From the NCBI GenBank assembly GCA_003279105.1, contig QCBO01000001.1, positions 417,131 through 481,130 on the forward strand: 64,000 nt of DNA, in the 5' to 3' direction. The notes under the pieces were generated by a model. That model saw nothing but the letters and a program-made list of their open reading frames with translations. It did not search any database and was not told where the DNA came from. This document shows, one piece after another, positions 35,002 through 44,797 of the stretch; within the stretch, counting starts at the first letter, position 1, and the number at the start of each line of letters is the position of its first letter. Made by a program: the position numbers and the translations under genes. This DNA comes from Prochlorococcus sp. AG-347-I19 (GTDB taxonomy: Bacteria; Cyanobacteriota; Cyanobacteriia; PCC-6307; Cyanobiaceae).

Positions 35002-36699
35002 ATGGCTAAACAGTTAAGTTTTTCTAATGAATCAAGAGAAGCGCTAGAAAAAGGTGTTAATTTCGTAGCTAATGCGGTAAAGGTTACTATTGGGCCGAAG
35101 GCAAAAAACGTTGTAATAGAAAAGAAATTTGGTTCACCAGATATAGTAAGAGATGGTTCTACAGTTGCTAAAGAGATCGAGATTGAAAACCCTATTTCTA
35201 ATTTAGGTGCGAAATTAATAGAACAAGTTGCATCCAAGACAAAAGAGAGTGCTGGTGATGGAACAACAACAGCAACCATTTTGGCTCAGAAGATGGTTCA
35301 GGAGGGATTAAAAAATGTTGCTTCTGGCGCCAACCCTATGGAGTTAAAAAAAGGTATGGAGGCAGGCCTGGCTTTTGTCTTAGAAAAATTAAGTTCTAAA
35401 AGTATTTCATTAAATGGTTCTGATATCCAAAAAGTTGCAACAGTTAGTGCTGGAGGTGATGAAGAAATTGGATCTATAATTTCGAAAGCAATGGATATTG
35501 TTACTGCAGATGGTGTAATAACTGTCGAAGAATCTCAATCACTAGAAACAGAATTAGATATAACTGAAGGTATGTCTTTTGATAGAGGTTATAGTTCTCC
35601 ATATTTCGTAACAGACCAAGAAAGACAAGTTTGTGAACTTGAAAATCCTAAAATATTAATAACTGATCAAAAAGTCTCAACTTTAGTTGATCTAGTTCCA
35701 ATACTTGAAGAAATTCAGAAGTCAGGCTCACCTTTTCTAATTCTTGCTGAAGATATCGAAGGAGAGGCTTTAACTACTCTGGTTTTAAATAAGAATAGTG
35801 GGGTTTTAAATGTTGCTTCCGTAAGGGCTCCGTTATTTGGTGAGAGAAGAAAAGCTGCCCTAGAAGATATTGCAATTCTTACAGGGGCTAAGTTAATTAG
35901 CGAAGATAAATCGATGACACTTGATAAAGTATCGATTAATGATTTGGGTAAAGCAAAAAAAATAACTATCACAAAGGACAAAACTACAATTGTTGCCTTC
36001 GAAGACACTAAAGATTTAGTTAAAGCGAGAGTAGAGAAATTAAAGAGAGAAGTTAATGTAACTGAATCTGAGTATGATCAAGATAAAATCAATGAAAGGA
36101 TAGCCAAACTAGCTGGAGGAGTAGCTCTTATCAAAGTAGGAGCTGCCACAGAAACAGAGATGAAGTATAAAAAGTTGAGAATCGAAGATTCCCTTAATGC
36201 TACGAAAGCTGCTATTGAAGAGGGTGTTGTTTCTGGAGGAGGACAAACTTTAATTGAAATATCAGATGACCTTTTAAATTTAAGTGAAACATCTTCAGAT
36301 GATTTAAGAACAGGGATAAATATAGTCAAAGAAGCCCTCTTGGAACCTACCAAACAAATAGCAAAAAATGCTGGTTTTAATGGAGATGTAGTTGTCGCTG
36401 AAATTAAAAGACTTAGCAAAGGCTTTAATGCTAATTCAGGAAAATATGAGGATTTAAAAGATTCAGGGATATTAGATCCAACCAAAGTAATAAGATTAGC
36501 TCTTCAAGATTCAGTATCTATTGCAGCTATGCTCCTCACAACAGAAGTTGCGATGGCCGACATTCCAGAGCCTGAAGCCGCAGCCCCTGGAGGACCAGGT
36601 GGAGATCCAATGGGAGGAATGGGTGGCATGGGAATGCCAGGTATGGGTGGCATGGGAATGCCAGGTATGGGTGGCATGGGAATGCCAGGTATGATGTAA
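35002..36699 (+). CDS. groL: Chaperonin GroEL, copy without groES
   Basis: ATP-driven protein-folding chaperonin, 565 residues. Landmarks are the N-terminal [12 protein letters not shown] (about 27-38), [13 protein letters not shown] (about 85-97), [20 protein letters not shown] (about 373-392) and the C-terminal Gly-Met tail. No groES lies upstream, so this is the stand-alone paralogue that cyanobacteria carry beside the groESL operon; such copies often diverge in function. No CIRCE repeat is visible upstream. The C-terminal tail is built from three exact 24-bp repeats. Confidence 0.95.
   Translation: MAKQLSFSNESREALEKGVNFVANAVKVTIGPKAKNVVIEKKFGSPDIVRDGSTVAKEIEIENPISNLGAKLIEQVASKTKESAGDGTTTATILAQKMVQEGLKNVASGANPMELKKGMEAGLAFVLEKLSSKSISLNGSDIQKVATVSAGGDEEIGSIISKAMDIVTADGVITVEESQSLETELDITEGMSFDRGYSSPYFVTDQERQVCELENPKILITDQKVSTLVDLVPILEEIQKSGSPFLILAEDIEGEALTTLVLNKNSGVLNVASVRAPLFGERRKAALEDIAILTGAKLISEDKSMTLDKVSINDLGKAKKITITKDKTTIVAFEDTKDLVKARVEKLKREVNVTESEYDQDKINERIAKLAGGVALIKVGAATETEMKYKKLRIEDSLNATKAAIEEGVVSGGGQTLIEISDDLLNLSETSSDDLRTGINIVKEALLEPTKQIAKNAGFNGDVVVAEIKRLSKGFNANSGKYEDLKDSGILDPTKVIRLALQDSVSIAAMLLTTEVAMADIPEPEAAAPGGPGGDPMGGMGGMGMPGMGGMGMPGMGGMGMPGMM
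36621..36692 (+). repeat. 24-bp tandem repeat in the groL C-terminal tail
   Basis: Three identical 24-bp units at 36621-36644, 36645-36668 and 36669-36692, each coding eight residues of the GGMGMPGM type. Gly-Met tails are normal for GroEL and line the cavity floor; exact DNA identity suggests recent expansion. Confidence 0.95.
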
Positions 36700-36718
36700 A
36701 AAGCTAACTAGCTTTTTT
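36698..36718. terminator. Terminator after groL, overlapping the end of the convergent gene
   Basis: AAAAAGCT and AGCTTTTT form an 8-bp stem around a 4-base loop, followed by T residues. It begins at the groL stop codon and spans the TAG stop (36704-36706) of the convergent repeat protein gene, so it can serve both directions. Confidence 0.65.
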
Positions 36719-37177
36719 ATCGTTGTTAATCCACTTTCTTAAATTTTTAATATAAGGTAGGGGTGATTTTGGATTTTCAGTAAATTGATTTATTTTATTA
36801 GAATTTTGATTTTTGCTTGATATTTCATTGATGCTACCAGTTTCCAGGCCATTTGATTCCCACTTTGTTTCTTCAATATTTTCAAAAGTTTTTGATAATT
36901 CAAGCTTAATTTGTTCTTGATTTTCTTCATGCACTTCATCAATTAAAGAGATCTGTTCTTGATTTTCTTCATGCACTTCATCAATTAAAGAGATCTGTTC
37001 TTGGTTTTCTTCTTCACGCTGATTTTCTTCTTGTAGTGAACTATGGATTAATAAATCATTTAATGAATCAATCCCAAATCTATGGACCCACTTAAGAACA
37101 ACATTTTCTTTAAGCAAAAAATTATTTTCTAAAGAAGCTTGTTTAAAAACTTCTATTAAATGATTTTTTAAAAGCAT
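36704..37177 (-). CDS. Repeat-containing acidic hypothetical protein, 157 aa
   Basis: 157 residues, soluble and acidic in the middle. The N-terminal 50 residues (LLKNHLIEVFKQASLENNF, then WVHRFGIDSLNDLLIHSS) look folded; the middle has two exact and one partial copy of a 14-residue block EENQEQISLIDEVH, and the C-terminus ends in PLPYIKNLRKWINNDKKAS. I do not recognise a family. It starts 7 bases after the ABC permease gene and is probably the last gene of the ctaA-ctaB-ABC transcript. Confidence 0.7.
   Translation of the reverse strand: MLLKNHLIEVFKQASLENNFLLKENVVLKWVHRFGIDSLNDLLIHSSLQEENQREEENQEQISLIDEVHEENQEQISLIDEVHEENQEQIKLELSKTFENIEETKWESNGLETGSINEISSKNQNSNKINQFTENPKSPLPYIKNLRKWINNDKKAS
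36913..37005 (-). repeat. 42-bp tandem repeat in the acidic protein gene
   Basis: Two full 42-bp units starting at 36913 and 36955 are identical; a third, starting at 36997, diverges after a few bases (GTTCTTGGTT instead of GTTCTTGATT). The unit is a multiple of three and codes a 14-residue acidic block. Confidence 0.93.
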
Positions 37178-37184
37178 AAAATTT

Positions 37185-38009
37185 CTAATTTAACTTTCTA
37201 TTTAACAGAGGCCTTATAATAATCAAGGAAAAAACTGTTAAAGAAAATAAAATCGAGATACAACTCTTACAAGTTAAATCACCATATGGGGCATGTAAAG
37301 CCACTAATTCTAAATCCATAGTTTGTGTATAAGCAGTCCTAATAGGTTCAATAGCAAAAGTTAATGGATTTAATGAAGCTAACCAGCCCAGCCAATTTGG
37401 CATAAAAGAGATTGGAGCTAAAGCAGTACTCGCAAATAAAAGAGGTAAATTTATTACGAATATAAGAGCGATTAATTCAATATGTCCCGGCAAAACAAAC
37501 GCTAAACATAAACTAATTGATGTCACAAAAAGAACTAATAAAATTAGTGTTGTAAATACAATTCCTAAACCATATAAGTTAGGCCATCCATAACCCAAAA
37601 TGTATGAAACAATCATTATTACAATACTCTGAACAAAGCTCAAGATTGTTATGTAAAAGAAAGAAGATAAAACTATGGATAATCTACTGGTTAAAGGAGC
37701 CACAAGTAATCTATTAAGAAATCCAAACTCTCTATCAAACATTAAAGGAAGACCAGAGTTTAGGGCTCCGCTAAAAGCAGTAAAAACAATAAGTCCTGCT
37801 CCTAAAAAATTTCCATAAGAATCAACACCTGGTAAAAAACCTTCAGGAGCTTTAGAAAATAATGCCCCAAATAAAAAAAGCCAAATTATTGGTTGTAATA
37901 CTCCTGCTAAAAGAGTTGATGGTCTCCTTTTTAATTGAATAAATAATCTCTTTGTTAAGGCAAATGTTTCTTGATATAAAAAAAATAAATTATACTGTTG
38001 TAATTCCAT
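37185..38009 (-). CDS. ABC-2 type exporter permease
   Basis: 274-residue permease with about six helices of the ABC-2 (drug, lipid or polysaccharide export) class. RRPSTLLAGVLQPIIWLFLFG near the N-terminus (about 27-47) and the PISFMPNWLGWLASLNPLTF segment (about 195-214) are typical. It pairs with the ATPase encoded 48 bases upstream. Substrate unknown; proximity to ctaB and ctaA might hint at membrane or oxidase biogenesis, but that is inference. Confidence 0.88.
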   Translation of the reverse strand: MELQQYNLFFLYQETFALTKRLFIQLKRRPSTLLAGVLQPIIWLFLFGALFSKAPEGFLPGVDSYGNFLGAGLIVFTAFSGALNSGLPLMFDREFGFLNRLLVAPLTSRLSIVLSSFFYITILSFVQSIVIMIVSYILGYGWPNLYGLGIVFTTLILLVLFVTSISLCLAFVLPGHIELIALIFVINLPLLFASTALAPISFMPNWLGWLASLNPLTFAIEPIRTAYTQTMDLELVALHAPYGDLTCKSCISILFSLTVFSLIIIRPLLNRKLN

Positions 38010-38057
38010 AATTAGCAGTAATTACTATTCATTATAGTTAGTTAACCAAAATTTTTT

Positions 38058-39077
38058 TTATCGCATGGATTGCTTTGATTCTTTTTTTAGGTCTCTTTTC
38101 CCTGCCATAGAAATTTCAGCATCCAATAATGTTTTCCCAGTTGCCTGAAGATATACATCATCCAAGCTTGGCTGACTTTGGGTAAGAGAAAAAATTTCAA
38201 ACTTTGAGAAGGCCAATTCCACTTTTAGCTTCGTAAGTAAATCTTTTTGCTTATCTGCTACGAAATTTATCGAGAAACCTTGAGCTTCATTTATAATAAT
38301 CTGACTAATTCCATCTATTGAAGATAAAATTTTACATATATTTTTTGCTTCTTCCTGATTACTAAATTCTCTTACTTTCAGAGTTACTCTATCTCCTCCT
38401 AATTTATTTTTGAGCTCTGCAGGAGTCCCTTTTGCTATAACTCTTCCATCATCAATTATCACTAATCTGTCAGCCAATTTATCTATTTCATCAAGATAGT
38501 GACTACTTAAAATAATGGTCATTCCATTATTTCTTAAATCTTTCAAAAGTTGCCATATAATATTCCTACTTTCAATATCTAAACCAACTGTAGGTTCATC
38601 CAAAATTAATACTTGTGGTAAATGTAAAAGTCCAGCAGCCAGATCTATTCTTCTTTTCATTCCCCCTGAATAAGTTCCGCACTTACGATCAATCCAATCA
38701 TTCATTTCTAATTGATCTATTAATTTATTTATCCTTTCAAATTTTTTATTTTTGTTGATGTGATATAAATCTGATTGAAAATCCAAAAGCTCTCGTCCAG
38801 TTAATATTTTATCAAGTGCAATGTCTTGGGCAACATAACCAATTAATTCTCTAATTTCCCTTGAATTTTTTATCAGATTAATATTATTTATAAAAACTTC
38901 TCCACTATCAGGCTCTATTAAAGTAGCGAGTATTTTTATTAGTGTTGATTTGCCAGCACCATTTGGACCTAGTATTCCGAATAATGTGCCAGCTTCAATT
39001 TCCATTGATAAATTTTTTAATGCATTGATATCTGAATAAGATTTTGAGAGCCCTTTAACTTTTATATAATTCATCAA
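38058..39077 (-). CDS. ABC exporter ATPase, daunorubicin-resistance type
   Basis: 339-residue ATPase. Walker A is GPNGAGKST (about 37-45), the Q-loop lies in GYVAQDI, the signature is YSGGMKRRIDLA (about 137-148), Walker B is LILDEPTVGLD (about 157-167) and the switch histidine is in SSHYLDE (about 192-198). A C-terminal extension (about 235-320) ends in SQPSLDDVYLQATGK, the DUF4162-like tail of DrrA-type exporters. Partner of the ABC-2 permease downstream. Confidence 0.92.
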   Translation of the reverse strand: MMNYIKVKGLSKSYSDINALKNLSMEIEAGTLFGILGPNGAGKSTLIKILATLIEPDSGEVFINNINLIKNSREIRELIGYVAQDIALDKILTGRELLDFQSDLYHINKNKKFERINKLIDQLEMNDWIDRKCGTYSGGMKRRIDLAAGLLHLPQVLILDEPTVGLDIESRNIIWQLLKDLRNNGMTIILSSHYLDEIDKLADRLVIIDDGRVIAKGTPAELKNKLGGDRVTLKVREFSNQEEAKNICKILSSIDGISQIIINEAQGFSINFVADKQKDLLTKLKVELAFSKFEIFSLTQSQPSLDDVYLQATGKTLLDAEISMAGKRDLKKESKQSMR

Positions 39078-39112
39078 ACTTACTATTTACTTAAAAATAT
39101 TTTACATCTAAT

Positions 39113-40114
39113 TTAATTACTAAGCAGGGATACGATAGATAAAAATATTTGCATAGATTGCTGCTCAAATTCTACGGATAGTTGGGTCCTGGAAATTAAT
39201 AACAAAAGACAAATGCCAAACATGTAGAGAATAGACCATCTAAAAAGAGACTTTGCTCTTGAAAGATCATCAGGAGATTTCTTTAATTCATTTATTAATT
39301 GCAAAAGTCTTCCATTAAATGGCAATAACATAATTCCGTATAAGAAACCCCCTTCAGGTAAAGCAAAGACTCCCATAATACTCATTAAAACTGTTGCCCA
39401 TCCGTAACGAGAAATCGCTTTAGCAGTAAAAACAGATCCTTTAACAGAAGGGAGCATAGGAATACCAACAGATGCGTAATCATCCTTCAACAAAATTGCA
39501 AGTGCCCAAAAATGAGCTGGGGTCCATAACATTACTAAACCAAACAACCACCAACCACTAAGACCTACATGTCCTGTGGCAGCAGACGCTCCAACTAAGG
39601 GTGGTATCGCACCAGCAACTCCTCCGAAAACAATATTTTTTGTTGTACGAGGTTTCAAAATAACTGTATATAAAATTACGTAGCTAAATAAACCAAGAAG
39701 AGTTAAACCCGCAGCCAAATAATTTACACCACTTACTAAAAGCATCGAAGCTGCCAAAGTACATGATACAGCGGCTAAAAATACAGTCTGAGATGACAAC
39801 TTTCCTGCTGGCAAGGCTCTTTTGCTAGTTCTTGTCATCCTCTTATCTAATTCCATTTCCCACAAGCAATTAAGAGCTCCTGCTGCTGCTGCTGCCAAAG
39901 CGCCTCCTCCTAAAGTACAGATAAGTTTCGGTGAAGACAAAGGCCATTCTTCAGTTAAAGCCATTCCTCCCAAAGTTGTTGCCAGTAAAAGTGGGATTAA
40001 TCTGGGTTTTGCTACTTCAAGCCAAGGCGGCAAAGTTATTTTTTTTCTTGAAGGTACAACTTCATCCCTAATTGAAGATTTATAGTTCAAGTTTTCTAAG
40101 TTACTACTGTTCAT
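39113..40114 (-). CDS. ctaB: Protoheme IX farnesyltransferase
   Basis: Converts heme B to heme O with farnesyl diphosphate, for the aa3-type oxidase. UbiA fold, 333 residues, about nine helices. The first Asp-containing motif is [23 protein letters not shown] (split here: [12 protein letters not shown], then TRTSKRALP; about 82-104), typical of CtaB/CyoE. Start overlaps the ctaA stop by four bases, indicating coupled translation. The oxidase subunits ctaCDE are encoded divergently next door. Confidence 0.95.
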   Translation of the reverse strand: MNSSNLENLNYKSSIRDEVVPSRKKITLPPWLEVAKPRLIPLLLATTLGGMALTEEWPLSSPKLICTLGGGALAAAAAGALNCLWEMELDKRMTRTSKRALPAGKLSSQTVFLAAVSCTLAASMLLVSGVNYLAAGLTLLGLFSYVILYTVILKPRTTKNIVFGGVAGAIPPLVGASAATGHVGLSGWWLFGLVMLWTPAHFWALAILLKDDYASVGIPMLPSVKGSVFTAKAISRYGWATVLMSIMGVFALPEGGFLYGIMLLPFNGRLLQLINELKKSPDDLSRAKSLFRWSILYMFGICLLLLISRTQLSVEFEQQSMQIFLSIVSLLSN

Positions 40115-41085
40115 GAATTGATACCAACCATTTGAGAATTTAGGGAGTGGTTTAGACCTTTTTTGGTAAAAGGATTTCTAAAAATTAATGTTGTTAATAT
40201 CGCAATAAATAAAGAGGCGTTAAGTTGATGACCGATAATAAAAATAGGTTCATTCAAATTTGTTTTAAGACTTAAAACACCCAAAGCAATTTGGGAAAAC
40301 AATAGAAAAATAAGTGCTGAGAGATATTTCCAATTTTCATTTAGCAAACTTCTCTTATAAATTGCAGTGGCAATAATTAATAGAATTGAAAAAGAAATTG
40401 GAAAAGCAAATAATTTATGAGTATTTAGAATTAGACATTGTTTATTAAAAGATAAACAAATATGTGCTGACCAGGTTGAAGAAAGCCTTACTCCAATAAA
40501 AGATTGAATAAGAGTAAGTAAAAGAGGAAAAAACAATAAAAATCTCCACCAAATTAATGGCTCTTCTATATCGTCATTTTCTAAATTTTGATTTATTGAG
40601 ATTGTTGTGATGAGAAGTAGAAAAGCTATTAAAAGATGGCCAGTTACAGTATATGAATCAAGCAAGTTTATTACTGTTAAAGCTCCAAAAGATCCTTGGA
40701 CAATAACGAGAAAAAGTAATAATGAATAAGTTTTAGGTAACCAATTTGGAATTTCATTTTTCCATATAATTGAAAGGGAAAATTTAAAAAGAATTAATAT
40801 GCCAACCAGAAAAGCATCTAGACGATGAAACCACTCTAGAAATACTCTTAGGTTCATATGATTAAAAGGCAGAAAAGATCCATAACATAACGGCCAATCT
40901 GGACAGGCAAGTCCAGCCTCCATGACTCTAGTAGCACCTCCAATTACGATTAGTGCGATAAGTGCCAATACACTATGACTTCCCAACCTTTTAAAAATTG
41001 TCAAATATTTTGATTTATATAATTGATTATTAATCAAATGGTTAAAACCTATTATTTTGCATAATAAATTAGATTTAAAAACCAA
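40111..41085 (-). CDS. ctaA: Heme A synthase
   Basis: Oxidises heme O to heme A. 324 residues, eight helices. The COX15/CtaA pattern is seen in [22 protein letters not shown] (split: [10 protein letters not shown] and [12 protein letters not shown]; about 49-69), with heme-ligand histidines in EWFHRLDA (about 84-91), [16 protein letters not shown] and IGHQLNAS. The first 30 residues are a poorly conserved leader, so the true start could be slightly downstream. Divergent from ctaC across 215 bases that hold only likely promoters. Confidence 0.94.
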   Translation of the reverse strand: MVFKSNLLCKIIGFNHLINNQLYKSKYLTIFKRLGSHSVLALIALIVIGGATRVMEAGLACPDWPLCYGSFLPFNHMNLRVFLEWFHRLDAFLVGILILFKFSLSIIWKNEIPNWLPKTYSLLLFLVIVQGSFGALTVINLLDSYTVTGHLLIAFLLLITTISINQNLENDDIEEPLIWWRFLLFFPLLLTLIQSFIGVRLSSTWSAHICLSFNKQCLILNTHKLFAFPISFSILLIIATAIYKRSLLNENWKYLSALIFLLFSQIALGVLSLKTNLNEPIFIIGHQLNASLFIAILTTLIFRNPFTKKGLNHSLNSQMVGINS

Positions 41086-41300
41086 ACATTAATTAAAAAT
41101 TAATATGTTTAATTTAAAAAATAATTTACTAATTTAATCTTTTTTCCCTGACAATTAACTCTAAAAAGTTATTAATAATACGCCTTTTATTTCATAAATC
41201 TTAAGAAGTTGTGAATTTAAATGTTTTTCTTTTAACAAAGGATGCAGGATTAAAAAAAATGAATATCTTGAGGATATAAATACAAATTTTTAGAGCTCAA

Positions 41301-42104
41301 TTGTTAAATAAAAACTTTTATTTAATTCTAATTATTTCCCTCGTTTTTGCTATTTCTTTTTGGATTGGTTTTAATGTAAATTTGCTCCCAGCTGAAGCAA
41401 GTATTAACGCACCAATTTACGATGAACTTTTTAAAATTCTTTTCATCATTGGATTAATCATTTTTATAGGAATGACAATAGCTGTTATATATAGCTTATT
41501 TAAGTTTAGGAAAAGAAATGATCAGATAGGCGATGGCATAGCCTTAGAGGGGAATTTAAGCTTAGAAATTGTATGGACAATTATCCCTTCAATAATTGTT
41601 TTATTAATAGGTTTATATAGCTACAACATCTACGATCGAATGGGAGGGATGAAAGAACTAAATCATAACCACGAAATGATGAGTTCTAATACTGAAAAAA
41701 TTTGGGCTGGAATAAGTCAAACCTCTGATAATGAAATAGCAATAAATAATTTATCAATTGAAGTTTCAGCTATGCAATTTGCATTTCTATTCAATTATCC
41801 CAAGGGCAATTTCATATCAGGAGAACTACACGTTCCTGTTGATCAAAAAGTATCAATGAAAATGGAATCCAAAGATGTTATTCATGCTTTTTGGGTGCCA
41901 GAGTTCAGAATTAAACAGGATATTATTCCTGGGCAACCTACTATTCTGAATTTCACTCCTACAAAAGTAGGAAAATATCCGATAATTTGCGCAGAATTAT
42001 GTGGCCCATATCATGGAGGGATGAGAGCCTCCATAATTGTTGAAGAAGAATCTGATTACAACGAATGGTTTAACAAAAATAAAAAATCAGAGGTAAATTT
42101 ATGA
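41301..42104 (+). CDS. ctaC: Cytochrome c oxidase subunit II
   Basis: CuA-bearing subunit of the aa3-type terminal oxidase, 267 residues, two N-terminal helices. The CuA site is shown by AELCGPYHGGMRA near the C-terminus (Cys, His and Met), although the usual CxxxCGxxHxxM first cysteine lies in ICAELCGPYH, so both cysteines are present. The upstream histidine is in VIHAFWVPEF. Start is TTG at 41301. It overlaps ctaD by four bases. Confidence 0.96.
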   Translation: MLNKNFYLILIISLVFAISFWIGFNVNLLPAEASINAPIYDELFKILFIIGLIIFIGMTIAVIYSLFKFRKRNDQIGDGIALEGNLSLEIVWTIIPSIIVLLIGLYSYNIYDRMGGMKELNHNHEMMSSNTEKIWAGISQTSDNEIAINNLSIEVSAMQFAFLFNYPKGNFISGELHVPVDQKVSMKMESKDVIHAFWVPEFRIKQDIIPGQPTILNFTPTKVGKYPIICAELCGPYHGGMRASIIVEEESDYNEWFNKNKKSEVNL

Positions 42105-43726
42105 CAATATCAATTGATCCACAAAAAACTAATAATGAAAGCCTTCAACCTAAAGGCTGGCTTAGATACTTTAGTTTTAGCCTTGATCATAAAGTAATTG
42201 GAATACAATATTTAGTCTGCGGTTTTCTTTTCTATTTAATTGGAGGAACCTTAGCGAGCGCCATTAGAATTGAACTAGCTAGTCCAATGTCTGACTTTAT
42301 GCCGAGAGATGTTTATAACCAAGTTTTAACTTTACACGGAACAATAATGATATTCCTTTGGATAGTGCCTGTAGTTAATGGTGCTTTTGGAAATTATTTA
42401 ATTCCATTTTATGTAGGTGCAAGAGATATGGCATTCCCAAGATTAAATGCTGTTGCTTTTTGGTTAATTCCTCCTTCTGGTTTGATGCTGGTAGCAAGCT
42501 ATTTTGTTGAGGGTGCTGCTCAGGCTGGATGGACGGCTTATCCTCCTTTGAGCATAACTACTCCTCAATCGGGACAAATTATTTGGATTCTGAGCGTTCT
42601 ATTACTTGGAGGCAGCTCTATATTTGGTGGTATAAACTTTATCGCGACCATTATCAAACTAAGAAGGCCAGGATTAAAACTTATGCAATTGCCAATGTAT
42701 TGTTGGGCAATGCTTGGAACTAGTCTATTAGTTGTTTTGTCAACTCCTGTTTTAGCAGGCACTTTAATTCTACTTAGCTTCGATATCATCGCTAATACAG
42801 GTTTTTTCAATCCTGTTTTAGGAGGCAATGTCGTAGTTTATCAGCATTTATTTTGGTTTTATTCTCATCCAGCTGTATACATTATGGTCCTTCCTGCCTT
42901 TGGTTTAGTTAGTGAAATACTTCCTGTACATGCTAGAAAACCACTTTTTGGATATACAACAATGGTTTTTTCAATAATGGGGATAGTAGTTTTAGGTTTA
43001 GTTGTTTGGGCGCATCATATGTTTACGAGTGGAACGCCACCTTGGATGAGATTATTCTTTACTATCGCCACAGCATTTATTGCTGTTCCGACAGGTATAA
43101 AATTTTTTAATTGGGTTGCAACATTATGGGGAGGTAAAATTTCCATTAATAGTGCAATGTTATTCTCTTGCGGATTTATTATAAATTTTGTTTTTGGAGG
43201 TATTACAGGAGTTGCTTTGGCACAGGTACCTTTCGATATTCACGTACATGATACCTATTTCGTTGTAGCCCATTTTCATTACATAGTTTATGGAGGGACT
43301 GTTTTTATTATTTTCTCTTCCATTTATCATTGGTTCCCCAAAGTAACTGGGAAAATGCTCAATGAAAAATTAGGAATTTTACACTTTATCATTACTTTTA
43401 TTGGATTTAACTTATGCTTCGCTCCTCAACATTGGCTTGGTTTAAATGGAATGCCAAGAAGAGTTGCAGAATATGATCCTCAATTCCAGTTCGTTAATCA
43501 AATAAGTAGCCTTGGTGCTCTTTTGATGGCTATAAGTACAATTCCTTTTTTAATTAACGTATTCCTTAGTGTGAGAAATGGGAAAAATGCTGGAGATAAC
43601 CCTTGGAATGCTCTTACACCTGAATGGTTAACATCTTCTCCACCTCCAGTTGAAAATTGGGAAGGAGAAGCTCCATTAGTTGAAGAACCATATGGTTTCG
43701 GTAAAGAAATTTCTGAACAGAAATAA
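42101..43726 (+). CDS. ctaD: Cytochrome c oxidase subunit I
   Basis: Catalytic subunit of the terminal oxidase, with heme a and the heme a3-CuB centre. 541 residues, 12 helices. Visible ligands and motifs are LTLHGTIMIF (heme a histidine, about 75-84), FWFYSHPAVYIMVLPAFG (about 248-265, including the CuB histidine and cross-linked tyrosine), VWAHHMFTSG (about 301-310, two CuB histidines) and VAHFHYIVYGG (about 386-396, heme ligands). Respiration in Prochlorococcus uses this oxidase in the dark. ctaE follows by six bases. Confidence 0.98.
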   Translation: MTISIDPQKTNNESLQPKGWLRYFSFSLDHKVIGIQYLVCGFLFYLIGGTLASAIRIELASPMSDFMPRDVYNQVLTLHGTIMIFLWIVPVVNGAFGNYLIPFYVGARDMAFPRLNAVAFWLIPPSGLMLVASYFVEGAAQAGWTAYPPLSITTPQSGQIIWILSVLLLGGSSIFGGINFIATIIKLRRPGLKLMQLPMYCWAMLGTSLLVVLSTPVLAGTLILLSFDIIANTGFFNPVLGGNVVVYQHLFWFYSHPAVYIMVLPAFGLVSEILPVHARKPLFGYTTMVFSIMGIVVLGLVVWAHHMFTSGTPPWMRLFFTIATAFIAVPTGIKFFNWVATLWGGKISINSAMLFSCGFIINFVFGGITGVALAQVPFDIHVHDTYFVVAHFHYIVYGGTVFIIFSSIYHWFPKVTGKMLNEKLGILHFIITFIGFNLCFAPQHWLGLNGMPRRVAEYDPQFQFVNQISSLGALLMAISTIPFLINVFLSVRNGKNAGDNPWNALTPEWLTSSPPPVENWEGEAPLVEEPYGFGKEISEQK

Positions 43727-43732
43727 AAACAT

Positions 43733-44335
43733 ATGACAACACTAGATAGCTCAAAAGAAATTCAAAAAAATAATTCTGAAGTTAATGAAACACATGAAGA
43801 CTTCAGAATGTTTGGTCTTATAACTTTCCTAATTGCGGACGGAATGACTTTTGCTGGATTCTTTGCTGCTTATTTAACTTATAAAGCAGTAAATCCATTA
43901 CCAGATGGTGCTATTTATGAATTAGAACTACCAATACCTACTCTCAATACAATTTTGTTACTTGTTAGTAGTGCAACTTTCCATAAAGCAGGCAAAGCAC
44001 TTTTGAAAGATAAAAACTCAGATTCCCAAAAATGGTTATTTTTTACTGCTTTTCTTGGAATTATATTTTTAATATGTCAATTATTTGAATATTTTCATTT
44101 ACCTTTTGGATTAACCGATAATTTATTTGCAAGTACTTTTTATGCTCTTACTGGTTTTCATGGATTACATGTCACTTTAGGCACTTTAATGATTTTAATT
44201 ATTGCTTGGCAATCGAGAATAAATGGCGGAAGATTAACCAGTCAAAATATGTTTCCATTGGAAGCTGTTGAATTGTACTGGCATTTTGTAGATGGAATAT
44301 GGGTTGTTTTATTTATTATTTTGTATCTTTTATAA
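43733..44335 (+). CDS. ctaE: Cytochrome c oxidase subunit III
   Basis: 200-residue structural subunit with about five helices. The region FRMFGLITFLIADGMTFAGFFAAYLTYK (family block near residues 22-50), FHGLHVTLGTLM (about 142-153) and VELYWHFVDGIWVVLF (about 179-194) are standard. It completes the ctaCDE operon, with a short AT-rich gap before the AbrB-like gene. Confidence 0.96.
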   Translation: MTTLDSSKEIQKNNSEVNETHEDFRMFGLITFLIADGMTFAGFFAAYLTYKAVNPLPDGAIYELELPIPTLNTILLLVSSATFHKAGKALLKDKNSDSQKWLFFTAFLGIIFLICQLFEYFHLPFGLTDNLFASTFYALTGFHGLHVTLGTLMILIIAWQSRINGGRLTSQNMFPLEAVELYWHFVDGIWVVLFIILYLL

Positions 44336-44433
44336 AAAAACTAAATTTCAAAAATTAAATATATTTTTTATTAATTTATATTGCCACAGTTCTCCTTTTT
44401 AGTAAGAATATATAATTATGAATTTGTCAGATA

Positions 44434-44787
44434 ATGCTAGAGGGAAAAGAACTTCTTGAAAAAGCAAAGTTATTAAGTAAAAAATCTGAAGATGAGATAG
44501 CAAAAGGTTGTGGGTACGTAGGTCCAAGTGGAAGAATCTTAAGAAAAAGTTTCTATAGGGCGCTTATCGAAGCTAAGGGTTACAAAATAGGGAAGGGTCG
44601 TTTGGGGAAAAATGGTAATAGAGCTTCAAGAGGCAGACAGACAGAATTCAAAACTAAAGTTCATGGCAATGGGAACCTATTAATTGGTCATGCCTACACC
44701 AAAAAATTAGGTCTAGAACCTGGTAAGGAATTTAAAATCGATCTTAAAAAAGAGTCAAAAACAATTTATCTGATTCCATTAAATTAA
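44434..44787 (+). CDS. cyAbrB-type transcription regulator
   Basis: 117-residue DNA-binding protein of the cyanobacterial AbrB-like family (cyAbrB), involved in carbon and nitrogen balance in model cyanobacteria. Typical elements are LLEKAKLLSKKSEDEIAKGCGYV (N-terminal; here about 7-29), a basic KGRLGKNGNRASRGRQTEFK linker (about 53-72) and the AbrB-like beta block VHGNGNLLIGHAYTKKLGLEPGKEF (about 76-100). ATG at 44434. It could be co-transcribed with ctaCDE or have its own promoter in the 98-base gap. Confidence 0.9.
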   Translation: MLEGKELLEKAKLLSKKSEDEIAKGCGYVGPSGRILRKSFYRALIEAKGYKIGKGRLGKNGNRASRGRQTEFKTKVHGNGNLLIGHAYTKKLGLEPGKEFKIDLKKESKTIYLIPLN

Positions 44788-44797
44788 ACAATATATT

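Noticed and set aside
36078..36485. Minus-strand frame of 135 codons inside groL
   Set aside because: Shadow of groL, which has full GroEL motifs across the span.
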